From Paragonimus westermani (taxonomy: Eukaryota > Platyhelminthes > Trematoda > Plagiorchiida > Troglotrematidae): a DNA stretch of 64,000 nt. The position numbers and the translations under genes are program-made. This document shows positions 33,406-44,800 of this stretch, one piece after another (positions within the stretch are counted from its first letter, which is position 1; every line of letters begins with the position of its first letter). The stretch is from positions 207,860 through 271,859 of the forward strand of contig QNGE01000124.1 in NCBI GenBank assembly GCA_008508345.1. The letters are read 5' to 3'. The notes below the pieces were generated by a model, which did no database searches, had not been told where the DNA came from, and worked only from the letters and a program-made list of their open reading frames with translations.

Positions 33406-34705
33406 GTAGACGACGAAATCCTCAAAATGACCTTTGGAGTCGACGGCCTAATAATGGAGCAGGACCCACAAACGCTAGTACGTCTACAACGTCCAGATAA
33501 GGTCCTCCGGAAAGTGATTGAAGCTCTGGCAAGAGGCGTGGGAATCCTCACGAATACTGAAAATAAGAAATTGAAAATAATCGCATCCCAATGGAAAAGA
33601 GTTCGCTTAAACAGTGCAGGCGTGTTGACATGGCAGCGTGGCGTTGAACGCCCGTGCGTTGTGGTCATCCCGAGACAACTGAGGAAGAAAATGGTGGCAG
33701 ACTGCCATGAAATGGTACAAACCAAATGCACTAGGACGCACGATGTGATGCAACAAAGAGCATGTTGACCGAAAATGAAAAAGGTTGTGACAACTTACGT
33801 GCTTGCATGCCAACATTGTCAGTTACCGAAAGGCGACAGTCGAGGAGCCCAACAGCCCTTACAGCCAATACCAGTCTCAAAAATCGGCGAACGCGGGTCT
33901 ATGGATCGTATGGGCCCGTTTCCACTGAGCGCCCGCGATAAACAGTACGTTCCGGTCATGACAGAACACTATCCGTTGGATCGAAGCGACTGGCCTTCCG
34001 GATCAGAAAGCATCTACGGTGGGAGACATGGTGATGAAGCACATTTTAGCGAATCACGGTGTACCGAAGGCGATCTTGACGGATCATGGACCATGCCTCG
34101 AAAGCGAGGAGTTTCGAACACGCATGCAACAACTGGGAATCAGGCGCATCCGAACGACGCCGTATCACCCACAAACGAATGGCCCAACTGAACGTAACAA
34201 CCGGAATGTCAAAGGATGGTTATCAGCCAGAGGAGGAGACTGGGAGTCTGGGTTGCCATCGGTGTTACTGGCCTACCGGGCGTCCGTGCAGGCAAGCACG
34301 AAGAAATCTCCATTTCAACTGATGTACGGTAGAACCCCTCGACTTCCGGTGGATAACGACATTGGAGTATGGCCAGATTGCATTGATTCCACTAAAGAAT
34401 TGGTTGCCGAAAGAGAATGAGCCAAACGAAATATAAAAGCATCGCGGGCATGCACAAAGGAGCAATCCGCAAGACAGCGGTTCGGCATGAGTAGAATGTT
34501 CAACCTAGGAGAACGGGTGAAATATAAAGAACATCGGAACACGGGTGCCAGTGGGCCAGGATCAAGAAAACTTTTGCCTAAATGGAAAGGTCCGTATTTG
34601 GTAATAGCCAGACGGGGTCCAGTATACACGGTCAAGAGGGACGGCGAGACGAAACAAGTGCACGCTGGTAAGTTAGCAACGTGGCACGAGATGCTGGCGC
34701 GATGA
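33406..34705 (+). pseudogene. Gypsy integrase (broken)
   Basis: A linker after RNase H reaches a TGA at 33766, followed by PKMKKVVTTYVLACQHCQLP, the last ligands of the HHCC finger. The core has GSMDRMGPFPLSARDKQYVP (first D), then a one-base frameshift near 33990-34019, ILTDHGPCLESEEFR (second D), TTPYHPQTNGPTERNNRNVK (E) and GDWESGLPSVLLAYRASVQA, PFQLMYGRTPRLPVDNDIG. After a TGA at 34418 comes a C-terminal SH3-like part: FNLGERVKYKEHRNTG, LPKWKGPYLVIARRGPVYTV, ending at a natural stop at 34703. Confidence 0.88.
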
Positions 34706-34788
34706 ACCAGAAGATCAATAATCCGGGAGGAAACACCGCGTCGAACGGAGAGGATTCGTCGACAAATGCAAAGGAACCAAGGAACCTC

Positions 34789-34802
34789 AGAAGGGGAATG
34801 AG
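34789..34802 (+). promoter_or_regulatory. Polypurine tract
   Basis: AGAAGGGGAATGAG abuts the 3' LTR and would prime plus-strand DNA synthesis. It is purine-rich with one T. Confidence 0.7.
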
Positions 34803-35114
34803 TGTTGCATAACAGGCAGCTTTGTGGTGAGTAGTATACTACTCACAAGTAGTGTATTACCCACAGGCGACATTCAGGAACAAAAGGACAAGCCCCGAAC
34901 ACGACGGACAAGAAGAGACTATCGGAACAGTGTGTACATGCTGTGTGAGAACTTTCACCAAGGCGAATGAAAACGTACTGTCACCCAATGTATGTGAGTG
35001 CATGTCTGTCGTGCAAATGAGTGCACGCGTTTGTGGTTCAGTTTTTGACATGACCTGTACGGAAGTGTGCGCAATAAACCGACTTGCTGGCCAAGCGTCT
35101 TTTGCGGACACAAC
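34803..35114 (+). repeat. 3' LTR
   Basis: Matches the 5' LTR with six differences near its ends (two in the first six bases, four in the last 21). Followed by AGTTG, a near match to the AGCTG before the 5' LTR. Confidence 0.92.
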
Positions 35115-36436
35115 AGTTGTACAATACATCATTTATGGAAAGAGAGTAATGCAATGGACAAACTAATAGAGGAAAACTCTAGTTAATGAAGTGGAAGTTG
35201 GCTCACTTGCTTTTGAAACGATAGTTCTCAAAATTTTCAATATTCAATAAAAATTTGAGTTGTTACATCATTTCTGGTTTCACAAGGTTAACGTTGGCCT
35301 TATGTTCAAGGTCGTGCCAGAGAAAAGGTTTCTCAGGATGGGGAAAATGAACAGTCGAAGAATTTCGCCACCACTTGATGTAGACGGCCTCAGAAAAAGT
35401 GTAGGAACTTCTGGGAAGATGAAGGAAGATAGGTGGGTCATACTTTTTCCGGAGAAATGGACGATCTTCTGGACTGGACTCCGTTATTTTCTCAAATCGA
35501 CGGAATTTCATGGACTTCGTGAAATGTCCAACCAGTACAGGCTTTCGATTCTTCGGACGTTATGGAAAGTTGTCTCGTGTTAGGATTTATCATGGAATCA
35601 AGAATGGAAGGCAAAATTACGTGATAAGCAGAAGAACGTGAAATGGTCATGTGAACTATGGCGAATAGTGGAATCTGATATTTTCTGACTAAATCTTTTA
35701 TATAGAATTTATACTTTTGTGTTAGTTAATAAAATATGTATCTCTAACGATAATTGTTTCCGGTTAATGCGAAAAGTGATCGATTCACAGATTTTTCTAG
35801 TATATGGTTAGAGCCGAATTCTGATGTCGATTTAGTATGTACGGCCGTTATGTAGAATGGAAGACTTGTTTGGCAAAACGGGAAGACTATCAGGTGGTCT
35901 GTTAGGATAGGAAGAGGCACATATTTATATGTAATCATATAAGGCGGACAGGTCGAGCTATACATTTTCTGTGAACTGTTTTAACTTGCACAGCTATTGC
36001 GTAGTGGTTGATAGCTTTACACAGCCGATAATCATCAAGTATGGAGTAAGAGTGTACCAGGATGGTTTGGTCACTACTAACGGGGATGTTTAAGATTTTA
36101 CCATATGTTGGCTGTAGTTGTGCTATGCAGCTGCAATTTTTCGATAGAGCTGTGTACAAGTTCCATCCCGCTGGAGAAATAATGATTTCGAAAATGAGGA
36201 ATCACTCAAGGGCGAAGTTGATAGCTTTGATCAGTTCGAAGTGTGTGTGGCGTTACATCATGTGGTGTAGGTTCACCCTCGGGTGTTATTAGATTAGATC
36301 TGATGTTTAGATGTTATTAAGTTCGTTTTCAAAGATATCGTCTTAAGGCAGGCGAAGTTTGAAAATCAACCTGACGTTCTTCAATATCAGGAAAGTTTCT
36401 TAGCTTCTTTTGGATTGATGTATATTCTTACTAGCT
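35115..36436. other. No recognisable gene
   Basis: AT-rich by eye, with open frames on both strands at 35260-35583 that have no recognisable content. Position directly after the LTR element and before LINE copy 1. Confidence 0.45.
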
Positions 36437-37529
36437 CTAATTACATGTGGGAGTTTGTTCCAAACGTAGGTACATTTCACTAGGGGAAAACTTTGAACGG
36501 AGTATTTTACGGGATTTAAGACTTGTTGAAGTGAACCCTTTGTTCCTGATGTTGTATTTTGAGCTATGCTGGAGGCGAAATGCGAGTTTGACAGTAAAGT
36601 TATCGCTATAAACTAGATTATACATGAGCGCAAGGTTCAGCTTGAGACGCCGTAGCCAAAGAGGATCCAGTTCAGGCATCTGGTAGCGTTCTGTGTAGTT
36701 CAAAGAGGACGGATAACCCACTAAACCTTTCGTAAATGCACGTTGGAGGCTTTTCAGAGCTAGCTTATCAGACTTGCGCAAGTGACTATATATGAACGTG
36801 CAGTACTCAAGTTGAGGTCGTACGCACAGCTTATAAATGTGCAGTCTAGCTACAGGGAGAAAGAATGAGTGCTTAACGTATCCAATCGTTCGTTTAGTTT
36901 TATCTACTAGGAAAAATATATGTTGAGCAAAATTGAATGAGTTTGAGTAACGTATACTTAGGTCGCGGACTGAATTGGCAGTTGGAATAGCATGACCATC
37001 CAGCTTTATAAAATCCTTTGGTATATGACAGCCGTGTGCGACAATGGTGGATTTATTGGTTGAGAATTTCATCAGCCAGGCTTGACACCAAGACTCTAAT
37101 GACACGATGCCCTCCCGTATATTTCCTAAAGAAGAATTATGATCTCCGGGAGAAAAAAAGTGTAGAAAAGTTTGATGTATTCAGCGAATAGGAATAGTTC
37201 GCCATATTTGATAACTTTACGTACGTCATCTATATACATACATCTATATACAAGGTATGAATCAAACCTGCTGAGTAGAGGGTCATGTATACCGAGAGAT
37301 GCCATTTTGATCAGAAGACACTCATGATGCACACGATCAAAAGCTTTTCGCATATCCAGGGGCAGAGTAATAACTGCATTCCCTTAATCAGCATATATTC
37401 CAGCTGACACGTCATGCACGAACGTTTGCTGAGGAACCCATGCAGAGATAAGTTTATAAGATTTTGTGATAAAAAGACATCACTGTACACTTTCGGCACC
37501 CGGAATCGTCGTTCTGGAGGGTGATTCAC
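36437..37529 (-). pseudogene. LINE reverse transcriptase fragment, copy 1 of a family
   Basis: Minus-strand frames in order: 37529-37311 has LINLSLHGFLSKRSCMTCQL, 37353-37126 has MRKAFDRVHHECLLIKMASL (motif A with the D lost to M-R-K context) and LFLFAEYIKLFYTF, where the active site reads F-A-E instead of F-A-D-D. 37105-36437 is a long open C-terminal part: SVRDLSIRYSNSFNFAQHIF, PQLEYCTFIYSHLRKSDKLA, DPLWLRRLKLNLALMYNLVY. It is a CR1-like non-LTR RT, 5'-truncated. A second copy of the same family is at 38806-39722 in the same orientation. Confidence 0.78.
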
Positions 37530-38805
37530 ACAACCTCATTTGAAGTAAGTAGTGGCGGTGACACCAAAGAGGGGAACAGAAATTTGAAAGAGAAAAACTA
37601 AAATCAAGCTGTCTGTTGAAAGCACGGGGTTGTGTAAGAAGTATTGAACGACCGAGGAGCTCTTCCGCAAAATTAGCGAACGTTATCAATTCAACCGCGA
37701 ATTGTTTGTGTGACATAATAATATACATTCCTCAACGCATCTGTGAGAAGCACGCAGGGTTATGCGCGATCACTGCAGATATTTACAAACCATACAAAAA
37801 CGAATAATCAAACAGTAGCATAACCGTGAAGCCTGCCGCTAAGAAGGGCGTGGTCAAAATGCAAAAAATTGAAGTTCATGAAACTTTGACGCATGCAACA
37901 GAGAAGGAGATAGTTCGCTCGCTTCACGTATACAGTCTTAAAAAATGGAATGTCACACTAGTTTTCTTCATACAAGGTTGTGGAATGGGCCATTTTTAAA
38001 TAATTCAAGGTCACTCCTGGGATGTTTCTCCATCAGGGGATAAAGTTGGGGTCCGAAAAATGTCAATAAAGGTCGGTTTTGGCGAGGCAAGGCGGAAAAT
38101 CCTTGATCCAGCGAACTATTGGGCAGATTCCAACGCAGGATTTCGTCGACTGCTCGGAAACATCATGAAGTTGAACATCCCGCGAACCGTTTAGCTAAGA
38201 CAAAGTTCCGTGCGTTCATCCCTCGTAGAAAAATTTTCTTGTTCAATGAATAATATGGGGATCGGGTAGTAGAATGTAATTTCACACGTAAGATGAGAAA
38301 ATATGGGGTAATAACATTTACTACGACAGACAGTGTGTATGCGTACTTTTTTGACAGAGAACTCACGATGTTATTATTTTTGCTATGGATACTGGAATAC
38401 ATAACCCTATCTACTGTTTGTTTTGGGATTTTGCTATGCAATAGGGATTTATCCGGGCAGACGGAAAATTAAGTCGACAGATTGGAGGGCCGAGTGAAAT
38501 GTGCGTGTGATAACTGAACTCACACGACATCGTTATGCTGGACTTATTAGTATGCGCCGAGTTCACATTTCCTAGCAATTTTGGCACTACTGCACATGAA
38601 TAAACGCCCGTCATTAAAATAATATTGGGTTTCAAACGGTTTGGTGAGCGCGCAGTAGGCCAAGTGTTAAATGATCTTGTGATTAAACCATATGACAAAC
38701 TGTTTCAAGCAGGCTGTTTTCGAGGGGCGTTGGACAGCGGGGCAGTTATCTACGTGATACGCATCTGACGGCTAAATGTTTCTCGGACCACATTCAAAAG
38801 AGTCA
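37530..38805. other. No recognisable gene; short dispersed repeat
   Basis: Spacer between the two LINE copies. A short repeat at 37716-37788 matches 30151-30225. Otherwise nothing recognisable. Confidence 0.45.
37716..37788 (+). repeat. Short dispersed repeat, copy 2
   Basis: Partner of 30151-30225 in the same orientation, with a CATCTGTGAGAA and GCGATCACTGCAGATATTT core. Imperfect match with small indels. Confidence 0.6.
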
Positions 38806-39722
38806 TCAGGTGATACAGAGTTTGATGATAGACGTTGTGTTTGTTAACGTGAGAGATCTGTCCAAACCATTTTTAAAAAGCTGAACGTTGTTACTGGCTC
38901 TAACTTCATTTGGAAGTTTATTCCAAATGTAAGAACACTTCACGAGGAAGAAGCTTGCACGTATATTTTTCCGGGATATTAGTGTTGGCAAGGTGGAACC
39001 CTTATTTCTTAGACCATACGGAGGTCTGTGTTGTAAGTTGACGGTAAACTCTGTGGTAATCGCATCTGAATATATGAGTTCATACAGCAGCGTCGGATTC
39101 AAGTTTAATCTACGCACCCAAAGTGGATCAATACCAAGTTTTTCACAGCGAAGAAGAATATCTTAATAAGCTTTCGGTAAACCACCGTTGAAGGTTATCT
39201 AACACAAGCCTATCAGACTTGCTTAGATAACAGTAAATGAAAGTGCAGTACTCGAGTCGAGGTCGAGCAAACATTTTGTAGGGCGTCAACTTCGCAGCAG
39301 GTAGACTGAACGTCTTTTTGACACAGCTTGTTGCTTTTTTATTTTCTGATACCCGGAAGCATACTTGTTCAGAGAAATTGAAGGAGTTTGGGTACCGTAT
39401 TCCAAGATCTCTGACTGAAGTGCCTCTATCAATATCACAACCATCTAGTGAGATGGAGCCACGGGGTAATTTACAACCATTAGTGATGATGTTCAATTTG
39501 TTCTCTGAGAACGATATCAGTCAATTTTTGCACCACAACTGCAATGACGCTAGGTGTTGTCGTATATTTTGTAGAGAGAAATTGATGTTACTGTGCTGGT
39601 GGAATGTGTAAACGAGTTTGATATCGTCAGCAAACAGAAAGGGCTTGCCATGTGCAATGACGTCGCATGAGTCGTTTATGTACAATAAGAAGAGCAACGG
39701 ACCAAAGAGGCAAAAAGGAGGA
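38806..39722 (-). pseudogene. LINE reverse transcriptase fragment, copy 2 of the family
   Basis: Minus-strand reading from about 39720: GPLLFLLYINDSCDVIAHGK, PFLFADDIKLVYTF with an intact FADD active site, then 39496-39143 with GCDIDRGTSVRDLGIRYPNS, RPRLEYCTFIYCYLSKSDRL, and 39117-38806 with DPLWVRRLNLNPTLLYELIY and WNKLPNEVRASNNV, the usual tail. Compared with copy 1 this retains the active site, but it starts only just before motif C, so it is a shorter 5'-truncated copy. One frame change separates the two open parts. Confidence 0.82.
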
Positions 39723-40184
39723 AGAAGAAAAATATTTAGTCAGAATCAGAAGTCCTTCATGACAAAAGGAGGTTCATCACAGTTAGAGCTCGCGCATCCA
39801 GACGAGGAACTGTCATTTATAGTCGGACAACATTCAGAAGGTAGCAACAGTCAAGGCCACCAGGGAACGAAGAAAAGTCTGTGGGCATAAATCGGTGACT
39901 GAGTGGGAGGGCAATCTTAGCCGAGGGATCTCACTCTAAGAAAGTTGAAACATTACACCAATGAGAGAGATGGTCCCAGGAAATGATGAGTGCAGTTCAC
40001 ATTATGGGAATCGATCCCGTATTCCACAACCTTGTCCGTCCCGGCAAATTAGCTTCGGTAGTCGTTTAATAAAGTGACGTCCATCACCACCACAACCCCG
40101 TCACGATCCGCGATATCGTCCGGTTTGGTGAACATGCTCGCCGCTACAAAGCTGCAAGTGGTTATTGGTAAATGACTTGCCCTT
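39723..40184. other. Spacer between LINE families
   Basis: No reliable similarity. The last part may belong to the R2-like element downstream on the minus strand. Confidence 0.4.
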
Positions 40185-41308
40185 TCAAGAAGACGGGACA
40201 CCGAAATAAGTCACTCTATCAGAGACGCTTAATAAATGGATAATATCCAGGCCTAGCTGTGCAGATAGGTCAACCATAGCTGTAATGCTGCGCTTATGAG
40301 GGCCACGGATGACCATGAGTTTGGTCTTACGCGTGTCTATCTTCAGCCAGGACAACTCCTGAGCACTAACGGCAGCTGCAACATTTTTGAAGAGACGCAT
40401 CGGACTCTCGGCCGGAAAAATGGGACCGTCAGATCGTCGTGGAACTGGTAGCCAAGATGTGGCCGTGATGGAGTGGACACTTCAACCATTGCTATAATGG
40501 ATGGCAGCGGTGACAGTGTGTCACCCTGGTGGTCATCACGCTGGGACTAGAGACGAAGCTTTTTGACCTGGCCGGAGCGGGTCGATAGGAATCGATAATG
40601 TAGTGTTGAAGGTAAAGGAGCTCGGAACGCCAGGACAGACTTGATAATCGAGTCCTGCAAGATAGATTCACACGCTTTGGACACACCAACGAAGGTCGCA
40701 CACAGTCTGGAAACGTGCTGCGCGAGTTCCCGAGCAAGATGTATGGTACTGATGCCGCCTTGAGGCTACCATCACAGCCTGGAAATGTGAATTGAAGGGC
40801 GGGCAGTTGTGGGCAAGTATTCCAACTGTCAGCCAGTATTTTGTGGAAGCGACGCACCAGCGTTGAAGATAAGGCGATGGATCACGATGGATCACGAGTC
40901 GCCGGGAAAGACAGGCTAACCACTGTTGGCTTAAGCGTACTGCGGGAGCGGCAAAAGTGGATTGGACGACCTTCGGCCAACAGGCAAAAATTAGAATATC
41001 CGACCAAGGTGCTCGCTTTCATACGCTTCAAATGCTTGGGCAACAGGTTGTCCAAACGTGCGATACTATTTTCCATGCATTCCAGTGCGTGAAAAACTTC
41101 CTCTTCATCGATCATGTCGACCAGGGGCCAGTCCGAAAGCGCAATCACATATGGTGGTCGCTAACCGACGGTGTGAGTGATCTGCTGACCGACACTTCCT
41201 GGAATTATCCGAGAGCACATGGTTCGTCCTATAAGCAGTTCTCCAGTTTCCGTAATAAAACGCTAGAGCGGAATCTTCCTTTAGCTGACGGTACAGGGTT
41301 TGAACCAC
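40185..41308 (-). pseudogene. R2-superclade LINE reverse transcriptase fragment
   Basis: Three minus-strand pieces in order. 41148-40882: MIDEEEVFHALECMENSIAR, then YSNFCLLAEGRPIHFCRSRS. 40857-40492: VRRFHKILADSWNTCPQLPA, FPGCDGSLKAASVPYILL, LQHYIIDSY. 40400-40185: AAAVSAQELSWLKIDTRKTK and VTYFGVPSS. These match the fingers, the FHKILA block, the F-x-D-G block and the thumb of R2-type RTs. The active-site aspartates are not clearly visible. Stops and frame changes separate the parts. R2 elements usually sit in 28S rDNA, but none is seen here. Confidence 0.68.
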
Positions 41309-41822
41309 AGTACATATAACTTTCCGTGTCTGCTCCTTAGTCGCGTAGGTTACCGCAGTGACAAGCCGGCTGTCGACTAACTACCTGGAAAATTTTCTGG
41401 AACATGCAGGTCAAGTAGCGTCATTTCATGCACCACTGTGAAAGTGCCCGCCTGAAGGTTGCGTACAACTGCTAGTAACTCATCGCTGCGTAAGTTAGCC
41501 CTGCCTTTGGATTCCAATTGGGTTTTCGCTCTTTCAGCCAAACAGGAAAACCACTGAAGGTTTTCAACAGCTTTGGACTTACCATCCGATTTCATGTGTG
41601 TGTGTGAGGTGGAGGCTGCGGTGACAGTCGGTGCGATGTTTCTGCCAATTCACAGCTAATGACAGCGTCCTGATGCTGTCTGATGTACGGCCTGTAAAAC
41701 TCATCGGGAGTCGGTGATGAATTTTGCTTCGAGATTGGCACGACGGAGCCAGCCCAGCGACAGTTTGGGCAAGAGTAGCTGATTTTTGCTGGGACTAACT
41801 TGATCCGGCAGCGTTCGCGCAC
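41309..41822 (-). other. Possible N-terminal region of the R2-like element
   Basis: The frames 41595-41377 and 41822-41592 are open. The second begins with SYSCPNCRWAG and later contains YIRQHQDAV, loosely like the C-x2-C...H zinc finger at the N-terminus of R2 proteins. This is too short and too unconstrained for a firm call. Confidence 0.3.
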
Positions 41823-44800
41823 CTGTGCTTCCCACGGCCGCGTTTGTTATCTGAGGCCAATTTCGGTTAAGAAGCTGCAGTCGTGGTCTGCGTAACCAAA
41901 GGTCAGAGTAGGCTGAGCACCTAATTCTCGATCCGCAGTATCTATTCTTTGATGCATATTAGCATACGTTGACGAAGAGCCGTTCGGTTTAAATACCTGG
42001 CGACAATATGAACGTATGAACGGGGAGCTACCGGCTTGGAGGCGGCGGCAGTATTTTCATTTTCATGATCGAAATTAACCCGTACGTTGAAACCTGATGG
42101 TGGTTGGTTCTGTCTGGTGATGCGGAACGCATAATAATTCAAGGTTTGCGGCCAAACTGCTCAGTCGGCAACACAGTCACCTTTTTGACCCACACAAGAA
42201 AGTGTCATCAACTTCCACTTTTGTTAGTATTCCTTAGGGAAAGTGGTTGACGAAAATAAATGGCGATTGGAACAGAGACAGCCATGTGCGCCGGTCTGTA
42301 CGTAGCTGATTGAGACAGTATATCGTCACGCAACACTTTTGATACCTCTCAATATTTCCGCGGATTTACCGTGCCCAGGAGTTTCTAACGTGCTCAAAAC
42401 GCGCTAAATAAATGCATATGTTCAGGATGATTGCTTTCAGATACAGTGACAGTATTCCTTCACACTTCGGACTCTACAGGTCAAAGATGTCACCCACTAA
42501 TGAACGCCAGAGAACCTTGTCGGTTCTTTCTTCAACAGCAATGATTGGCAGTCAACCAAAACATTCCGGTGGGAAATCAACTCTCATTTTTATTGCGTCG
42601 CGCCATCAACCATGCAAAGTTCCCAACACTCCCAAGTACCACTGGACCTTTCTTAGAGAGTCCAGTCTTTGACGTCACACGTTATTTCGCAGCTAGGTTC
42701 ATTTCAGTTCAGTCGCTTTCTTCTACCGCCAACGGGTGAGCCCGACGGGAATGATCGTTCACTAACTTTATTTTGGCTCTCTTATTAGTTCCGGAATGTC
42801 TCACGGCAGGGTTGAAGTTGATAGTTAGTTCGCTGAGACTTCTATCATCGTTCGACTTTTCATCCATCGTTGTCACCCAGACAAATCGACGGTATATATT
42901 CAGGAGTCATAGGTAAAAGTAAGTCCCAGCCTATGTTAAGCTTGCATTTAACTCAGTTTACCCCAACTGAAATTAGGAAAGAACTTTCTGATCCCATTCT
43001 TGAAATGCTTTCCGAAGTCCGACATGGCACGGTAACAAGGCCTTGGTGAATAAAGTTGAACCATTGGAGTAGAAGAAATCAGACAAACCGTCTTCCAATA
43101 CTAAACTGAAGGATCGTAAACCGTCAGAACTAATTTGACCTATTGAACGGTTGCCTGGACTCCGAGAAGTGGATAATTCTATCTGTAGCAGAACATCGGT
43201 CTTCATGTGTATCTCAGGCTATGTAGTTCAATCACTCCTTCAATTGCTGGGAGAGCCAAAATTCGTGAACTTTACCGTACGGGTTGTTGTCTGTTGCATA
43301 TTATCTGGAGCAAATAGTTCCTATCACGTTCTGGGAACTTGCTATTTTGCAGGGCTTCAAACGTGGACTGAACAGTTAACTCTGGCGGGCAATGACGAGG
43401 AGCAGAAGATATGCTTGGGTGGATCTTCATGTTTTGAACACTGAACCACTTTTTAACCTCATGGCTTTTGTTTGCCGTAAGAGCTGCTTGTTTACAATGA
43501 CCGTTTCGAAAAATCAGAAAATTATGAAACCTTTCGCTTGTATGGTGAAGACAGATTGTACTCTTCATCGCATCTGTACATATCAGGCAGTCAGAATGTC
43601 GCCTGTCAATGCTATTGAAGCCCAACTTAGCAAGCGGGATGCTACGTTTGCACGTTTTGGTCAAATACTCACTGCTCACGACTTCGGGCTACCAACAACT
43701 GCTGTCACATTGTGGGTGTTAGTGTCTCGTCCACCTGGTGATTGGTCTCCCTGTTGGACTACAAGACTGACTCCAATTTTAGCGGTGGAAGGAGTGGTTA
43801 ACCTGGAGTATTTCTTGTATAACAGTTTGTCATGCTGTTACGTTGTGAATTCACAGTAGTTCATTCGATCGGTCTGTTTGTTGATAGGCACACTCTCAAG
43901 ACCCGGAAGGACTGATCTGCAAAGCTTTCTGGGTGAGTTCTCGGCAGGGTCGTGCAAGAGCTCACCCGTACCACGAGATGGTTAGATACCAGTGTGAAAA
44001 ACGAAGTTATATATCTGCGCTCAATCCAGACCACAAATGATGAATTCAACAAATCCTCACAGGACACTGTACTTGAAAGACGCAGCATTCCACAAAAAGC
44101 CACTGAACTACACCAAGCCGTGGCACCCCAACGCTCGGAACGGGGGCGGAAAATGACGCGAAGGCCATCAAGCGCAGCAGACCGTGTGACAGTTTTTAAA
44201 TTACCTGCACCCAAACTTCAAGTGGTTGCGTACACTTCTGATTAGTGACAGGGTCGTATACTTCCAAATTGTGAGCCTTGTGGCATATATTTTAACGCGC
44301 ACTTTCACAATTCTTAATTTTTCGGAATGTCAGGCCTACGGACTTTGAATATAGTGCGCAATTTTGGAAATACGAGAGTGGTTAGTCAGTTTAAGGGTCA
44401 CATTTGTTTAAAAGGTGAAATAATATGATTGGAGAATATGAAAGGTTCCTATGTTATTTTTACTTTTGATCCACACCTCCGGCTATAGGCGCAGGCGGGC
44501 TGGCTGTTCCAGAATGTTCGTGCAGCCCGCAATTGAAAATTAGCCTCAGACATGAGGTCCAAGTGAGGCGCCCATCGGTGTGCTGGCTTGGAAAATATAC
44601 CGTTTGTAATTTTAACTTGAACGTGAGATTAAGATTCGTCGAAGCATGAACAACTAGCGTTTTGGTGATCGCACTCCGTTGTATATTTTAGATTTTAGTG
44701 TTCACCTACCGTACAAGTCGAGCTACTACCTTATAGTATCAGTCCAGGGGCTAAAAACACAAATAACTTCGTGCCTCACCACGCTGACGCGCCATTCATG

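Larger units (their letters stand above)
30264..35114 (+). mobile_element. Ty3/Gypsy LTR retrotransposon with paired LTRs
   Basis: A complete layout: 5' LTR 30264-30575, primer-binding site 30576, gag-protease 30598-31680, RT 31741-32964, RNase H 32965-33405, integrase 33406-34705, polypurine tract 34789-34802 and 3' LTR 34803-35114. The LTRs differ at six positions, all near the ends, with a core of about 284 bases identical. A candidate 5-base target duplication is AGCTG before and AGTTG after (one mismatch). The coding region is one frame up to about 33990 with six in-frame stops, then shifts once. An internal duplication (31819-32150 and 32152-32483) around one N is probably an assembly error. 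Confidence 0.92.

Noticed and set aside
31678..34420. TGA read as tryptophan in the LTR element (code reassignment)
   Set aside because: TGG is used for tryptophan at conserved sites in the same frame, and nearby elements use all three stop codons. Nonsense mutation is simpler.
43272..43859. Overlapping open frames of 135 and 155 codons on opposite strands
   Set aside because: No similarity to any family, and both strands are open, which suggests chance. Not called as genes.
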